In this document: positions 42,961-50,799 of the stretch, piece after piece
Layout: every line of letters begins with the position of its first letter
Position numbering within the stretch: the stretch's first letter is position 1
Source of the DNA: Vannielia litorea
Lineage (GTDB): Bacteria > Pseudomonadota > Alphaproteobacteria > Rhodobacterales > Rhodobacteraceae
Assembly (NCBI RefSeq): GCF_019801175.1
Contig: NZ_JAHVJR010000001.1
Span: forward strand, 2,170,001 to 2,234,000
DNA length: 64,000 nucleotides
Direction: 5' to 3'
The notes under the pieces: generated by a model
Seen by the model: the letters and a program-made list of their open reading frames with translations, nothing else
The model's database searches: none
What the model was told of the DNA's origin: nothing
Position numbers and translations under genes: made by a program

Positions 42961-43665
42961 ATGCAAAAAGTCTACGGCTCCGCGGCGGAGGCGCTCGACG
43001 GCCTCCTGTTCGACGGCATGTTCATCGCGGCGGGCGGTTTCGGCCTCTGCGGCATCCCCGAGCTTCTGATCGACGCCATCGTGGAGAGCGGCACCAAGGA
43101 TCTGACGATCGCCTCCAACAACTGTGGCGTCGACGGTTTTGGTCTCGGCAAGCTGCTCGATACCAAGCAGATCAAGAAGATGCTCAGCTCCTACGTGGGC
43201 GAGAACGCCGAGTTCATGCGGCAGTATCTCTCCGGCGAGCTGGAGCTTGAGTTCAACCCGCAGGGCACCCTTGCCGAGCGCATGCGCGCCGGCGGCTGCG
43301 GCATCCCCGGCTTCTACACCGCCACCGGCGTCGGCACGGTGATCGCCGAGGGCAAGGAAGTGAAGAGCTTCGGCGGCAAGGATTACATCCTTGAAGAGGG
43401 CATCTTCGCCGATGTCGCAATCGTCAAGGCCTGGAAGGCCGACGAGACCGGCAACTGCGTCTTCCGCAAGACCGCCCGCAACTTCAACCCGCCGGCGGCC
43501 ATGTGCGGCAAGGTCTGCGTGATGGAGGTCGAAGAGATCGTGCCCACCGGCAGCCTCGACCCCGACCACATCCACCTGCCCGGCATCTACGTGCATCGCA
43601 TCATTCAGGGCGAGCACGAAAAGCGGATCGAGCAGCGCACTACGCGCAAGAAGGAGGACGCATAA
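42961..43665 (+). CDS. scoA: Succinyl-CoA:3-ketoacid CoA-transferase, subunit A
   Basis: 234 residues, MQKVYGSAAEALDGLLFDGM. The motif AAGGFGLCGIPELLIDAI is the CoA-transferase family signature in subunit A. SNNCGVDGFGLGKLL, GQYLSGELELEFNPQGTLAERM-like sequence and the succinyl-type FYTATGVGT follow. AGAGGAG before the ATG fixes the start. Together with subunit B it moves CoA from succinyl-CoA to acetoacetate, opening ketone-body use. The TAA overlaps the next ATG (TAATG). Confidence 0.95.
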   Translation: MQKVYGSAAEALDGLLFDGMFIAAGGFGLCGIPELLIDAIVESGTKDLTIASNNCGVDGFGLGKLLDTKQIKKMLSSYVGENAEFMRQYLSGELELEFNPQGTLAERMRAGGCGIPGFYTATGVGTVIAEGKEVKSFGGKDYILEEGIFADVAIVKAWKADETGNCVFRKTARNFNPPAAMCGKVCVMEVEEIVPTGSLDPDHIHLPGIYVHRIIQGEHEKRIEQRTTRKKEDA

Positions 43666-44288
43666 TGCCTTGGGATCGCAATCAAATGGCCGCCCGCGCG
43701 GCGGATGAGCTCGAAGACGGCTGGTATGTGAACCTCGGCATCGGCATCCCGACGCTCGTGGCAAACTACGTCGGCGACAAGGACATCACCCTGCAATCGG
43801 AAAACGGCATGCTCGGCATGGGCCCCTTCCCCTTCGAGGGTGAGGAAGACCCCGACCTGATCAACGCCGGCAAGCAGACCATCACCGAGCTGCGCCGCAC
43901 CAGCTATTTCGACAGCGCCACCAGCTTCGGCATGATCCGCGGCGGCAAGATTGCCGCGGCGATCCTTGGCGCGATGGAAGTGGCCGAGAACGGCGATCTC
44001 GCCAACTGGATGATCCCCGGCAAGCTGGTGAAGGGCATGGGCGGCGCGATGGATCTCGTCGCCGGCGTCGGCCGCGTGATCGTGGTGATGGACCACACCA
44101 ACAAGCACGGCGACAGCAAGGTGCTGAAGGAATGCACCCTGCCGCTCACCGGCACCGGCGTGGTCGACCGGATCATCACCAACCTCGGCGTGCTCGATGT
44201 GGTCGAGGGCGGTCTCAAGATCGTCGAACTCGCCGATGGCGTGACCGAAGAAGAGCTGCGCGCCGCCACTCAGGCCACCATCGTCTAA
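43665..44288 (+). CDS. scoB: Succinyl-CoA:3-ketoacid CoA-transferase, subunit B
   Basis: 207 residues, MPWDRNQMAARAADELEDGW. NLGIGIPTLVANYV and the catalytic glutamate E46 in ITLQSENGMLGMGP are diagnostic of subunit B. LVAGVGRVIVVMDHTNKHGDSK is also typical. The start overlaps the stop of subunit A, so both are made in equal amounts. A strong terminator follows. Confidence 0.95.
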   Translation: MPWDRNQMAARAADELEDGWYVNLGIGIPTLVANYVGDKDITLQSENGMLGMGPFPFEGEEDPDLINAGKQTITELRRTSYFDSATSFGMIRGGKIAAAILGAMEVAENGDLANWMIPGKLVKGMGGAMDLVAGVGRVIVVMDHTNKHGDSKVLKECTLPLTGTGVVDRIITNLGVLDVVEGGLKIVELADGVTEEELRAATQATIV

Positions 44289-44332
44289 CCGCATAGACTG
44301 CGCGCCCATCGCGCAGCTTTAGCACCGCAGAT

Positions 44333-44367
44333 CGGGCCGCCCCACACCGGGCGGCCCGTTTCCGTTT
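44333..44367 (+). terminator. Rho-independent terminator after scoB
   Basis: CGGGCCGCCC (44333-44342) and GGGCGGCCCG (44349-44358) form a 10-bp stem with a 6-base loop, followed by TTTCCGTTT. It should separate the CoA-transferase operon from the next gene set. Confidence 0.8.
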
Positions 44368-44388
44368 AACCGTTGAGAAAACGGAAAC
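44358..44388. promoter_or_regulatory. Perfect 10-bp inverted repeat before the flippase-like gene
   Basis: GTTTCCGTTT (44358-44367) and AAACGGAAAC (44379-44388) are exact inverted copies spaced by 11 bases, 44 bases before the next start. The left arm shares the tail of the scoB terminator. Possible operator for the polyprenyl-sugar gene cluster, or just a second hairpin of a terminator in the other direction. Confidence 0.45.
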
Positions 44389-44431
44389 AACTTCACATTA
44401 TTGCCCTAATCTGTTGCTACCCGAGCGAGCA

Positions 44432-45448
44432 ATGACAATGGCGACGAGCAGCTCATCTCCCGGCACCAAACGGCGCCCCGGCCTGCCCCGCGTGGGGCGG
44501 GAGCTTTACTTTGTGCTCGTGCTTCTCGGTCTCTTCGCCCTCGGCTTCCTTGGCCTCGCCCTCGCGGGCGGCTGGGAGGAGAGCTGGGAGCAGGTCATGC
44601 AGCTCTCGGTGCTGCAACTCGCCGCCCTGCTGGCCCTCAGCCTCGTCAACTACCTCTTCCGTGGCCTGCGCTGGCACCTCTTCGCCTGCCGCCTCGGCAT
44701 CCCGCTCGGCCTACGCGCCAACATCCGCCACTTCCTCGGCGGCTTCGCGATGACGGCCACGCCGGGCCGGGTTGGCGAACTGGTGCGGATGCGCTGGATC
44801 AGCCGTGAGGCGGGTTGGCCCTTCACCCGCTCCGCACCCCTCGTGCTGGTCGACCGTGCTTCCGACCTCGCCGCAATGGGCCTTATCCTCGCGGGCGCGC
44901 TTTCGCTCTCCACGATGGGCATCAAGGGCGCGCTCACCGTCGCCGTACTGGCACTGGTCGCCGCCGTCGTCGCCACCCGCCCGGCCCTGCTGACCGCGCT
45001 GGTCACGTTGGCCTACCGCACCACCGGCTGGCTGCCCCGGCTCTTTGCCCGCATCCGCTCCGCCGCCCGCTCGCTCAAGGAGTTCTCCACCGCGCCGGTG
45101 ATCGCAGGCTCGCTCACGCTGGGCCTCGCAGGCTGGGTGGCCGAGGGCTATGCCTTCCACCTGCTGCTGGGCTGGATGGGCGCCGATATCGGCTTCTTCA
45201 ACGCCGTGGCGATCTTCGTGTTTTCCACCCTCGCGGGCGGCCTCACCGGTGCGCCCGGTGGCGTTGGCGGGGCGGAGGCGGCGATGATCGCGCTGCTCAA
45301 GCTGCACGGAATCCCGCTGGAGGTCTCGGTGCCCGCCACCGCGGTCATCCGCGTCACAACTCTCTGGTTCGCCATCGGCCTCGGGCTTCTGGTCTTTCCC
45401 TTCGCCGAGCGGGCCTCTCTCAAGGCAAAATCCAAGGCAGTCGCATGA
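44432..45448 (+). CDS. Flippase-like membrane protein (UPF0104/LPG-synthase TM type)
   Basis: 338 residues. About 8 membrane segments. LVNYLFRGLRWHLFACRLG and the phosphate-region ATPGRVGELVRMRWISREAGW are typical of the lysylphosphatidylglycerol-synthase membrane family, as are STLAGGLTGAPGGVGGAEAAMIALL and PATAVIRVTTLWFAIGLGLL. There is no catalytic domain. It is the first gene of a unit with DprE1-like and DprE2-like genes (ATGA overlap with the next). I infer a role in moving a polyprenyl-phosphate sugar across the membrane. The start is one of three close choices (TTG 44414, ATG 44432, ATG 44438). Confidence 0.85.
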   Translation: MTMATSSSSPGTKRRPGLPRVGRELYFVLVLLGLFALGFLGLALAGGWEESWEQVMQLSVLQLAALLALSLVNYLFRGLRWHLFACRLGIPLGLRANIRHFLGGFAMTATPGRVGELVRMRWISREAGWPFTRSAPLVLVDRASDLAAMGLILAGALSLSTMGIKGALTVAVLALVAAVVATRPALLTALVTLAYRTTGWLPRLFARIRSAARSLKEFSTAPVIAGSLTLGLAGWVAEGYAFHLLLGWMGADIGFFNAVAIFVFSTLAGGLTGAPGGVGGAEAAMIALLKLHGIPLEVSVPATAVIRVTTLWFAIGLGLLVFPFAERASLKAKSKAVA

Positions 45449-46737
45449 GCTGGAAAAAACATAGCTGGGCAGGCTGGGGCCGGGTCCAATCGGCCACCGG
45501 CGAGCTGGCCCGCCCCGAGCGCAGTGCCGCCCTCGCGCCGCTGGCCACCGAGGCCCCCGCCATCGGCAATTGCCGGTCTTACGGCGATGCCGCGCTGGTC
45601 AGCGAAGGCCGCGCCATCACCATGACCCGGCTCGACAAGATCCTGTTGTTCGATGAGGCCGACGGGGTGATCCATGTCGAGGCCGGGGCCACCATCGCCG
45701 ACCTCGCCCGCATTCTCGCGCCCAAGGGCTTTCTGCCCGCCGTCATGCCCGGCACCGGCTTCGCCACCATCGGCGGCTGCATCGCGATGGACGTACACGG
45801 CAAAAACCACCACGGCGCAGGCAGCTTTGGCCAGCACGTCACCGAGATCACGCTGGCGAGCGGCAAGGTGCTCACCCCCGACGATCCGCTCTTCAAGGCC
45901 ACCGTGGGTGGTCTCGGCCAGACCGGCCCGATTGCCTCCGCCAAGCTCAAGCTGCTGCGCGCCAAGGTCGATGTGATGATGGTCACCGAGCGCCGGGCCG
46001 AGACCCTTGAGAGCTTCCTCGACCGGCTCGACGAAAGCGAAGCCACCTACACCGTCGGCTGGATCGACGCCACCGCCACCGGCGAGGCCCTCGGGCGCGG
46101 TATCCTCGAAGAGGGTGAAACCGGCGCTGGCCTCGTGCCCCCTGCCAAGCGTGGCCGCAAGGTGCCATTCAACGCCCCCGGCTGGGCGCTCGCCGCCCCC
46201 GTGGTGCGGCTCTTCAACAAGCTCTACTATGGCCGCGTCCCCGCCGCCGGGCGCACGCTGGTCAAACCGATCGACGATTTCTTCTTCCCGCTCGACCGCA
46301 TCCACGACTGGAACAAGCTCTACGGCAAGAAGGGCTTCCACCAGTTCCAATGCGTTGTGCCCGTCACCGCGCGCGGCACCTTGCGCTCCATGCTCGAGGC
46401 CATCGCCACCTCCGGCCTCGCCTCCCCGCTGGCGGTGCTCAAGCGCATGGGTCCGGGCCGCGCCGGGCACCTCAGCTTCCCGATGGAGGGCTACACGCTG
46501 GCCGTCGATTTCCGCAACCGCACCGGCACCCGCGGGCTGATCTCCGAACTGATCGCTGAGGCCAAGGCCGCAGGCGGGCGCATCTACTTCGCCAAGGACT
46601 CCGTGGCACGGGCCGAGGACATCCCCGGCATGTATCCCGAGCTTGCCGAATGGGCCGAGGCCGTCAATGCCGGCGACCCCGAGCACCATTACGAGACCGA
46701 CCTGACCAAACGCCTGAGCCTCAGGAGCGCCAAATGA
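45445..46737 (+). CDS. DprE1-like FAD-dependent oxidase (decaprenylphosphoryl-ribose 2'-oxidase type)
   Basis: 430 residues, MSWKKHSWAGWGRVQSATG. The FAD-binding half has GNCRSYGDAALVSEGRAI, VEAGATIADLARILAPKGF and MPGTGFATIGGCIAMDVHGKNHHGAGSFGQHV. The C-terminal half carries DWNKLYGKKGFHQFQCVVP and RIYFAKDSVARAEDIPGMYPEL, which match mycobacterial DprE1 closely in style (the latter contains the lysine that contacts substrate there). In Mycobacterium DprE1 oxidises polyprenyl-phosphoryl ribose at C2. The gene overlaps its neighbours on both sides, with the DprE2-like SDR next. Confidence 0.85.
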   Translation: MSWKKHSWAGWGRVQSATGELARPERSAALAPLATEAPAIGNCRSYGDAALVSEGRAITMTRLDKILLFDEADGVIHVEAGATIADLARILAPKGFLPAVMPGTGFATIGGCIAMDVHGKNHHGAGSFGQHVTEITLASGKVLTPDDPLFKATVGGLGQTGPIASAKLKLLRAKVDVMMVTERRAETLESFLDRLDESEATYTVGWIDATATGEALGRGILEEGETGAGLVPPAKRGRKVPFNAPGWALAAPVVRLFNKLYYGRVPAAGRTLVKPIDDFFFPLDRIHDWNKLYGKKGFHQFQCVVPVTARGTLRSMLEAIATSGLASPLAVLKRMGPGRAGHLSFPMEGYTLAVDFRNRTGTRGLISELIAEAKAAGGRIYFAKDSVARAEDIPGMYPELAEWAEAVNAGDPEHHYETDLTKRLSLRSAK

Positions 46738-47477
46738 CCGAAACATGGATCCTCCTCGGTGCCGCCTCCTCCATGGCCCGCGCCATGGCCCGCCAACTGG
46801 CCGGTGAGGGCGCCAACCTCGTGCTTGCAGGCCGCGACATGGCCGATCTGGAGGCACAGGCCACCGACCTCGCCCTGCGCGGCGCCGCCAGCGCAAAGGC
46901 CGCCCGGTTCGATGCCCGCGATGCCGCAACCTTCGCCTCGATCATCGAAGCCGCCGAAACCCTTGCCGGAGAAGGCCCGATAAATTGCGCCGTCTTCGTC
47001 GGCTCCATGCCCCCGCAAGAGGCTATCGACGCCGACCCATCCCTGATCGACGGCACGGTGACCGACAGTTTCACCGGCCCCGCCCGCTTCCTCCAGATGC
47101 TGGCGCCCAAGCTCGAAGCCAAGGGCAAGGGCCTCGTCATCGGCGTCGGCTCTGTGGCAGGCGACCGGGGCCGCATCGGCAACTACGTCTACGGCGCCGC
47201 CAAATCGGGCATCGCCACCTACCTCTCCGGCCTGCGCAACCGCCTTGGCCGCTCGGGCGTGCACGTGATGACCGTGAAGCCAGGGTTCGTGGATACGGCG
47301 ATGACATGGGATGTCGAAGGCATGTTCCTCGTGGCCTCCCCCGCCCAAGTCGCCGCCCACATGCTCAAGAAAGGCCGCAAGGGTCGCAACGTGCTCTACA
47401 CGCCCTTCTTCTGGCGCTACATCATGGCCATCATCCGCAGCGTCCCTGAGCCGATCTTCAAGAAACTCTCGGTCTGA
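46734..47477 (+). CDS. DprE2-like short-chain dehydrogenase
   Basis: 247 residues, MTETWILLGAASSMARAMAR. The glycine-rich NAD(P) loop is GAASSMARAMA; the catalytic YxxxK is in NYVYGAAKSGIATYLSGLR with the serine in GVGSVAGDRGRIG. VKPGFVDTAMTWDVEG and a membrane-affine C-terminus (FFWRYIMAIIRSVPEP) resemble DprE2, which reduces the keto intermediate to the arabinose epimer. TCAGGAG precedes the ATG, which overlaps the DprE1-like stop (ATGA). The pair is therefore coupled, as in Mycobacterium where dprE1 and dprE2 are adjacent. Confidence 0.85.
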   Translation: MTETWILLGAASSMARAMARQLAGEGANLVLAGRDMADLEAQATDLALRGAASAKAARFDARDAATFASIIEAAETLAGEGPINCAVFVGSMPPQEAIDADPSLIDGTVTDSFTGPARFLQMLAPKLEAKGKGLVIGVGSVAGDRGRIGNYVYGAAKSGIATYLSGLRNRLGRSGVHVMTVKPGFVDTAMTWDVEGMFLVASPAQVAAHMLKKGRKGRNVLYTPFFWRYIMAIIRSVPEPIFKKLSV

Positions 47478-47598
47478 GCCCACCGCCCAAAGGCCGCCCA
47501 ACGCGCGGCATGGACCTCACGCGCATAATACCTGATGCTGCCCGCACAGGTTGCGCGGCCATCGCCCCGCAGCCGCTATCGGGGAATGGTCGGCAAAT

Positions 47599-49767
47599 AT
47601 GCCCAAACGGCGCAGCGCAGGCGGGATGCTTCTGGCGGGGGTGCTGGCCGTGCTGGCCACCATCGTCACCTTCGCCATCTCGCTCACCAGCCTGCAGGCC
47701 CGCATCGCCTCCATTCAGCAGGTCGAACTGCGCTTCGAGACCACTGCACAAGAGCTTCTGGCCACCGTCGGCTTTGCCGGGCTGATCCACGACTTCAAGA
47801 ACTGCGTGATACGCGGCGGGGCCGAGCCCGCCTATTGCGACGCCACCGAGGCTCGCGCCGCCGAGGCTCTGGTGTTGCTGGCCGAGCTGGAGGCCTCCGC
47901 CACGGCGGGCGGCGTTGCGCTCGAAGCCGCCCCGATCCTCGAGATGGTCGAGGCCTACCGCTCCCGCGTGCCACAGGTGCGCGCGGGCCATGTCGCCGGA
48001 CGGCCCGCCGAACAAATCGACGCCGCCGTGCGCTGGGATGATGAGCCGAGCGCCCGCGCCTTCTCCGCCATCATCGAAACCACGAGCCGCCAGATCAACG
48101 CCCGCGTCGAGGGGCTCTACCGCGACACCTTCATCCAATACACCCTCGCCATCCTCGTGCTGCTCTGCATCGGCGGCTGGCTGCTCTTCGCCATCCGCAC
48201 CGAGAGCCGCGCCGCCCGCGAACGCGAGAGCCAGCTCACCGCGGTCTTCTCCGCCGTGGCGGGCGGTTTGGTGGCCTTCGACGCCGAGGGCCGCATCGCG
48301 CTGGCCAACCCCGCCGCGGCAGACATGCTGGACCTCCCCGATCAGCCCACGCCCTTCGACTGGCCCGCGCATGTCGAGATCACATGGGCCGAGGCCTCCG
48401 CCGCAGGCCGCACCGAGCCGCCGCTCTCCACCGCGCACACGGGCGGGCGGTTGCACGAGGACCTCTGCCACCTGCGCCTCTCCGCCCCCTCCAGCCGGCC
48501 TGACCGGCTGCTGCGCGTCAGCGCCGCCCGCCTCGATCTGCCGGGCCTCGGGCTGCGCAACGTGCTGACGATGGAAGACGTGAGCGAGCAGGAGCAACAG
48601 CGCAAAAGGATCGAGCGCGTGGCCCGGCTCGATGCCCTCGGCCAACTCACCGGCGGCATCGCGCATGACTTCAACAACCACCTCGCCACCATCCTCTACG
48701 CCGTCGACCTTGCCGCGCGCGAGGTCGAAAGCGAGCGCGGGCAGGTCCTGCTGCAAAGCGCCCTGCGCACCGTGGAGCGCGGCCGCGAACTGACCGATCG
48801 CCTGCTCTCCTTCGCCAGCCGCCACCCCGGTACCCCCCGCGCTGAGCGGGTCGAGGCCGTGTTCACCGGCCTGCGCCCCCTGGCCGAGGCCGCCCTGCCC
48901 GCCATGATCACCATCGAGTTTTCGCAGGCGGAGCCCGATCTGAAGCTGCTCTGCGATCTCGGCCAGCTCGAAAACGCTGTGTTGAACATCATCCTCAACG
49001 CCCGCGATGCCATCCTCTCCTCCGGCATGGGCAGCCACCTGCGCGTACATGCCCGCTCGATCACCCTGCCCGCAGGCCGCATCGGCGACAGGCAGGCGGG
49101 CGCCACCCCCGGCACGGGCGAGTCGCACCGCTACGTCGAGCTTTCGGTCACCGATGACGGGCCAGGGATGACGGCAGAGGTCCGCACCCGCGCCACCGAG
49201 CCCTTCTTCACAACCAAGCCGCTGGGCGAGGGCACCGGCCTCGGCCTCGCCATGGCCTACGGCTTCGCCCGCCAGTCCCGCGGCGACCTGACGATCTACT
49301 CCGAAGAGGGTCACGGCACCGCCGTCCGCCTGATCCTGCCCCGCGCCGATGCAACCGAGGATCGCCGCGAAGAGCCGGTGCCCCCGCCCAATATCCTGCC
49401 AGCACGGGGCGAGAGCATCCTGCTGGCAGAGGATGACGAAGAGCTGCGCACCACGATGGTCATCATGCTCGAAGACATGGGTTACCGGGTCGAAGCTGCG
49501 GCCAACGCCGCCGCAGCCCTTGAGATCGTCGAGCGCGGCACCCCGATCGACCTCGCGCTTTGTGATGTGATCATGCCAGGCGAGATGAACGGGATAGATC
49601 TCGCCAAGCGCCTGCTCGCGCGCGACCCCGAGCGCCCCGTGCTCCTGATGTCAGGCTATGCCGGGCTCATCTCGGGCGAGGACGCCGAGAGCGATCTGCC
49701 GATCCTGCGCAAACCCTGCATGCCCGCCGAGCTCTCCCGCGCCCTGCGGGCCGCCCTCGGGGAGTGA
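47599..49767 (+). CDS. Hybrid sensor histidine kinase with receiver domain
   Basis: 722 residues. Two membrane segments (near residues 7-30 and 183-205) enclose a periplasmic sensing region of about 150 residues with no recognised fold. A PAS-like region (AVFSAVAGGLVAFDAEGRIALANPAAADML) follows, then HisKA with the phospho-histidine in LTGGIAHDFNNHLATIL, and HATPase motifs (NAVLNIILNARDAI; VTDDGPGM; GTGLGLAMAYGFARQS). A C-terminal receiver domain begins ILLAEDDEELRTTM with the aspartate in LALCDVIMPGEMNG. The ATG at 47599 is preferred over a TTG at 47551. It lies next to a lone receiver gene and may be its partner. Confidence 0.9.
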   Translation: MPKRRSAGGMLLAGVLAVLATIVTFAISLTSLQARIASIQQVELRFETTAQELLATVGFAGLIHDFKNCVIRGGAEPAYCDATEARAAEALVLLAELEASATAGGVALEAAPILEMVEAYRSRVPQVRAGHVAGRPAEQIDAAVRWDDEPSARAFSAIIETTSRQINARVEGLYRDTFIQYTLAILVLLCIGGWLLFAIRTESRAARERESQLTAVFSAVAGGLVAFDAEGRIALANPAAADMLDLPDQPTPFDWPAHVEITWAEASAAGRTEPPLSTAHTGGRLHEDLCHLRLSAPSSRPDRLLRVSAARLDLPGLGLRNVLTMEDVSEQEQQRKRIERVARLDALGQLTGGIAHDFNNHLATILYAVDLAAREVESERGQVLLQSALRTVERGRELTDRLLSFASRHPGTPRAERVEAVFTGLRPLAEAALPAMITIEFSQAEPDLKLLCDLGQLENAVLNIILNARDAILSSGMGSHLRVHARSITLPAGRIGDRQAGATPGTGESHRYVELSVTDDGPGMTAEVRTRATEPFFTTKPLGEGTGLGLAMAYGFARQSRGDLTIYSEEGHGTAVRLILPRADATEDRREEPVPPPNILPARGESILLAEDDEELRTTMVIMLEDMGYRVEAAANAAAALEIVERGTPIDLALCDVIMPGEMNGIDLAKRLLARDPERPVLLMSGYAGLISGEDAESDLPILRKPCMPAELSRALRAALGE

Positions 49768-49774
49768 GGCGCAG

Positions 49775-50194
49775 CTAGTCGATCTCGGGCAGCAGCCTCA
49801 GCATTTCCATGTGCAGATCGTCGGGCGTGAAGGGCTTGGCCAGCACCCCATCGGCCCCCAGCGACGAGGCCACCGAGAGGATCTCCGACTGCCCCGGTCG
49901 CGGCAACGCCCCGGTGATCACCACCACCGGCACCTTCGCCCAGTCCGGCGGGCGCACCGAAAGCCGCGCCTTGGTGATCATCCCGGTGAGCCGCAGCCCC
50001 CCGTCCGGCACCGGCGCGCCACTTTCCTTGATGTAGATATCCGCCAGCACCATCCCGATGCCGCCCTGCTCCAGCCGTTCGATGGCCAGATGGGAGGAGC
50101 GCACGATCTCCGCCTCGTGCCCGCGCGATACCAGCCCCATCTTCAACAGGTTCGCGAACTCGAGATCGTCTTCCAGAATAAGAACCGTCGTCAC
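49775..50194 (-). CDS. Single-domain response regulator
   Basis: 139 residues, MTTVLILEDDLEFANLLKMG. Receiver fold with the acidic pair E8-D9/D10, phospho-acceptor D52 in VLADIYIKESGA, and the lysine in DGVLAKPFTPDDLH. There is no output domain, so it probably acts through protein contact or phosphorelay. It is convergent with the hybrid kinase, 7 bases apart, and is a plausible partner. The inserted segment GAPVPDGGLRLTGMITKARLSV between D52 and the next strand is longer than usual. Confidence 0.88.
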   Translation of the reverse strand: MTTVLILEDDLEFANLLKMGLVSRGHEAEIVRSSHLAIERLEQGGIGMVLADIYIKESGAPVPDGGLRLTGMITKARLSVRPPDWAKVPVVVITGALPRPGQSEILSVASSLGADGVLAKPFTPDDLHMEMLRLLPEID

Positions 50195-50319
50195 CTGCGT
50201 CCTCCGCGGCTACCGGTGCGCCATAGAGCAGCCCCACAGGGCAGATTACAAGGGCGGCGCCCCCGAGCAGCCGCGGAATTCCGCGTGCGCCCGCTGGCCG
50301 CCCGGCCTAACCTGCCGCC

Positions 50320-50721
50320 ATGAAACAGAGCATCGCCCACATCGCCCTTGTCGTCCGCGACTATGATGAAGCCATCGCCTTCTACTGCGAGACCCTCGGC
50401 TTCGAGCTGGTGGAAGACAGCTACCAGCCCGAGCAAGACAAGCGATGGGTCGTGGTGCGTCCGCGCGGCGGGCAAACATCGATTCTACTGGCCCGCGCGA
50501 GCAAGCCAGAGCAGGAGCCCTTCATCGGCAATCAGGCCGGCGGGCGCGTGTTCCTGTTTCTCCAGACCGATGATTTCTGGCGCGATTACAACGACCTCAA
50601 GGCCAAGGGCGTGAGCTTCGAGCGCGACCCGAAAGAGGCCCCCTACGGCACTGTCGCCGTCTTCCGCGATCTCTACGGCACGCTGTGGGATCTGGTGCAG
50701 TTCACTGACGGTCCAAACTGA
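50320..50721 (+). CDS. VOC-superfamily (glyoxalase-like) protein
   Basis: 133 residues, MKQSIAHIALVVRDYDEAIA. The beta-alpha-beta-beta-beta module is shown by HIALVVRDYDEAIAFYCETLGF, with later GGRVFLFLQTDDF and FRDLYGTLWDLVQF. Metal ligands H7 and the C-terminal acidic residues are compatible with a metal-binding VOC enzyme. The substrate is unknown. It is convergent with the UbiA-fusion gene. Confidence 0.88.
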   Translation: MKQSIAHIALVVRDYDEAIAFYCETLGFELVEDSYQPEQDKRWVVVRPRGGQTSILLARASKPEQEPFIGNQAGGRVFLFLQTDDFWRDYNDLKAKGVSFERDPKEAPYGTVAVFRDLYGTLWDLVQFTDGPN

Positions 50722-50768
50722 GACTGCCGCCCTTCGGGGCTTCCAAGCCACTCATCGCAGCCACGTAG

Positions 50769-50789
50769 GGTGCGCATTCATGGCGCACC
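50769..50789. terminator. Hairpin between convergent genes
   Basis: GGTGCGC-N7-GCGCACC is a perfect 7-bp inverted repeat placed between the VOC gene and the stop of the UbiA-fusion gene. It could act as a two-way terminator, though it lacks T-runs. Confidence 0.4.
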
Positions 50790-50799
50790 GCTACTGCGC

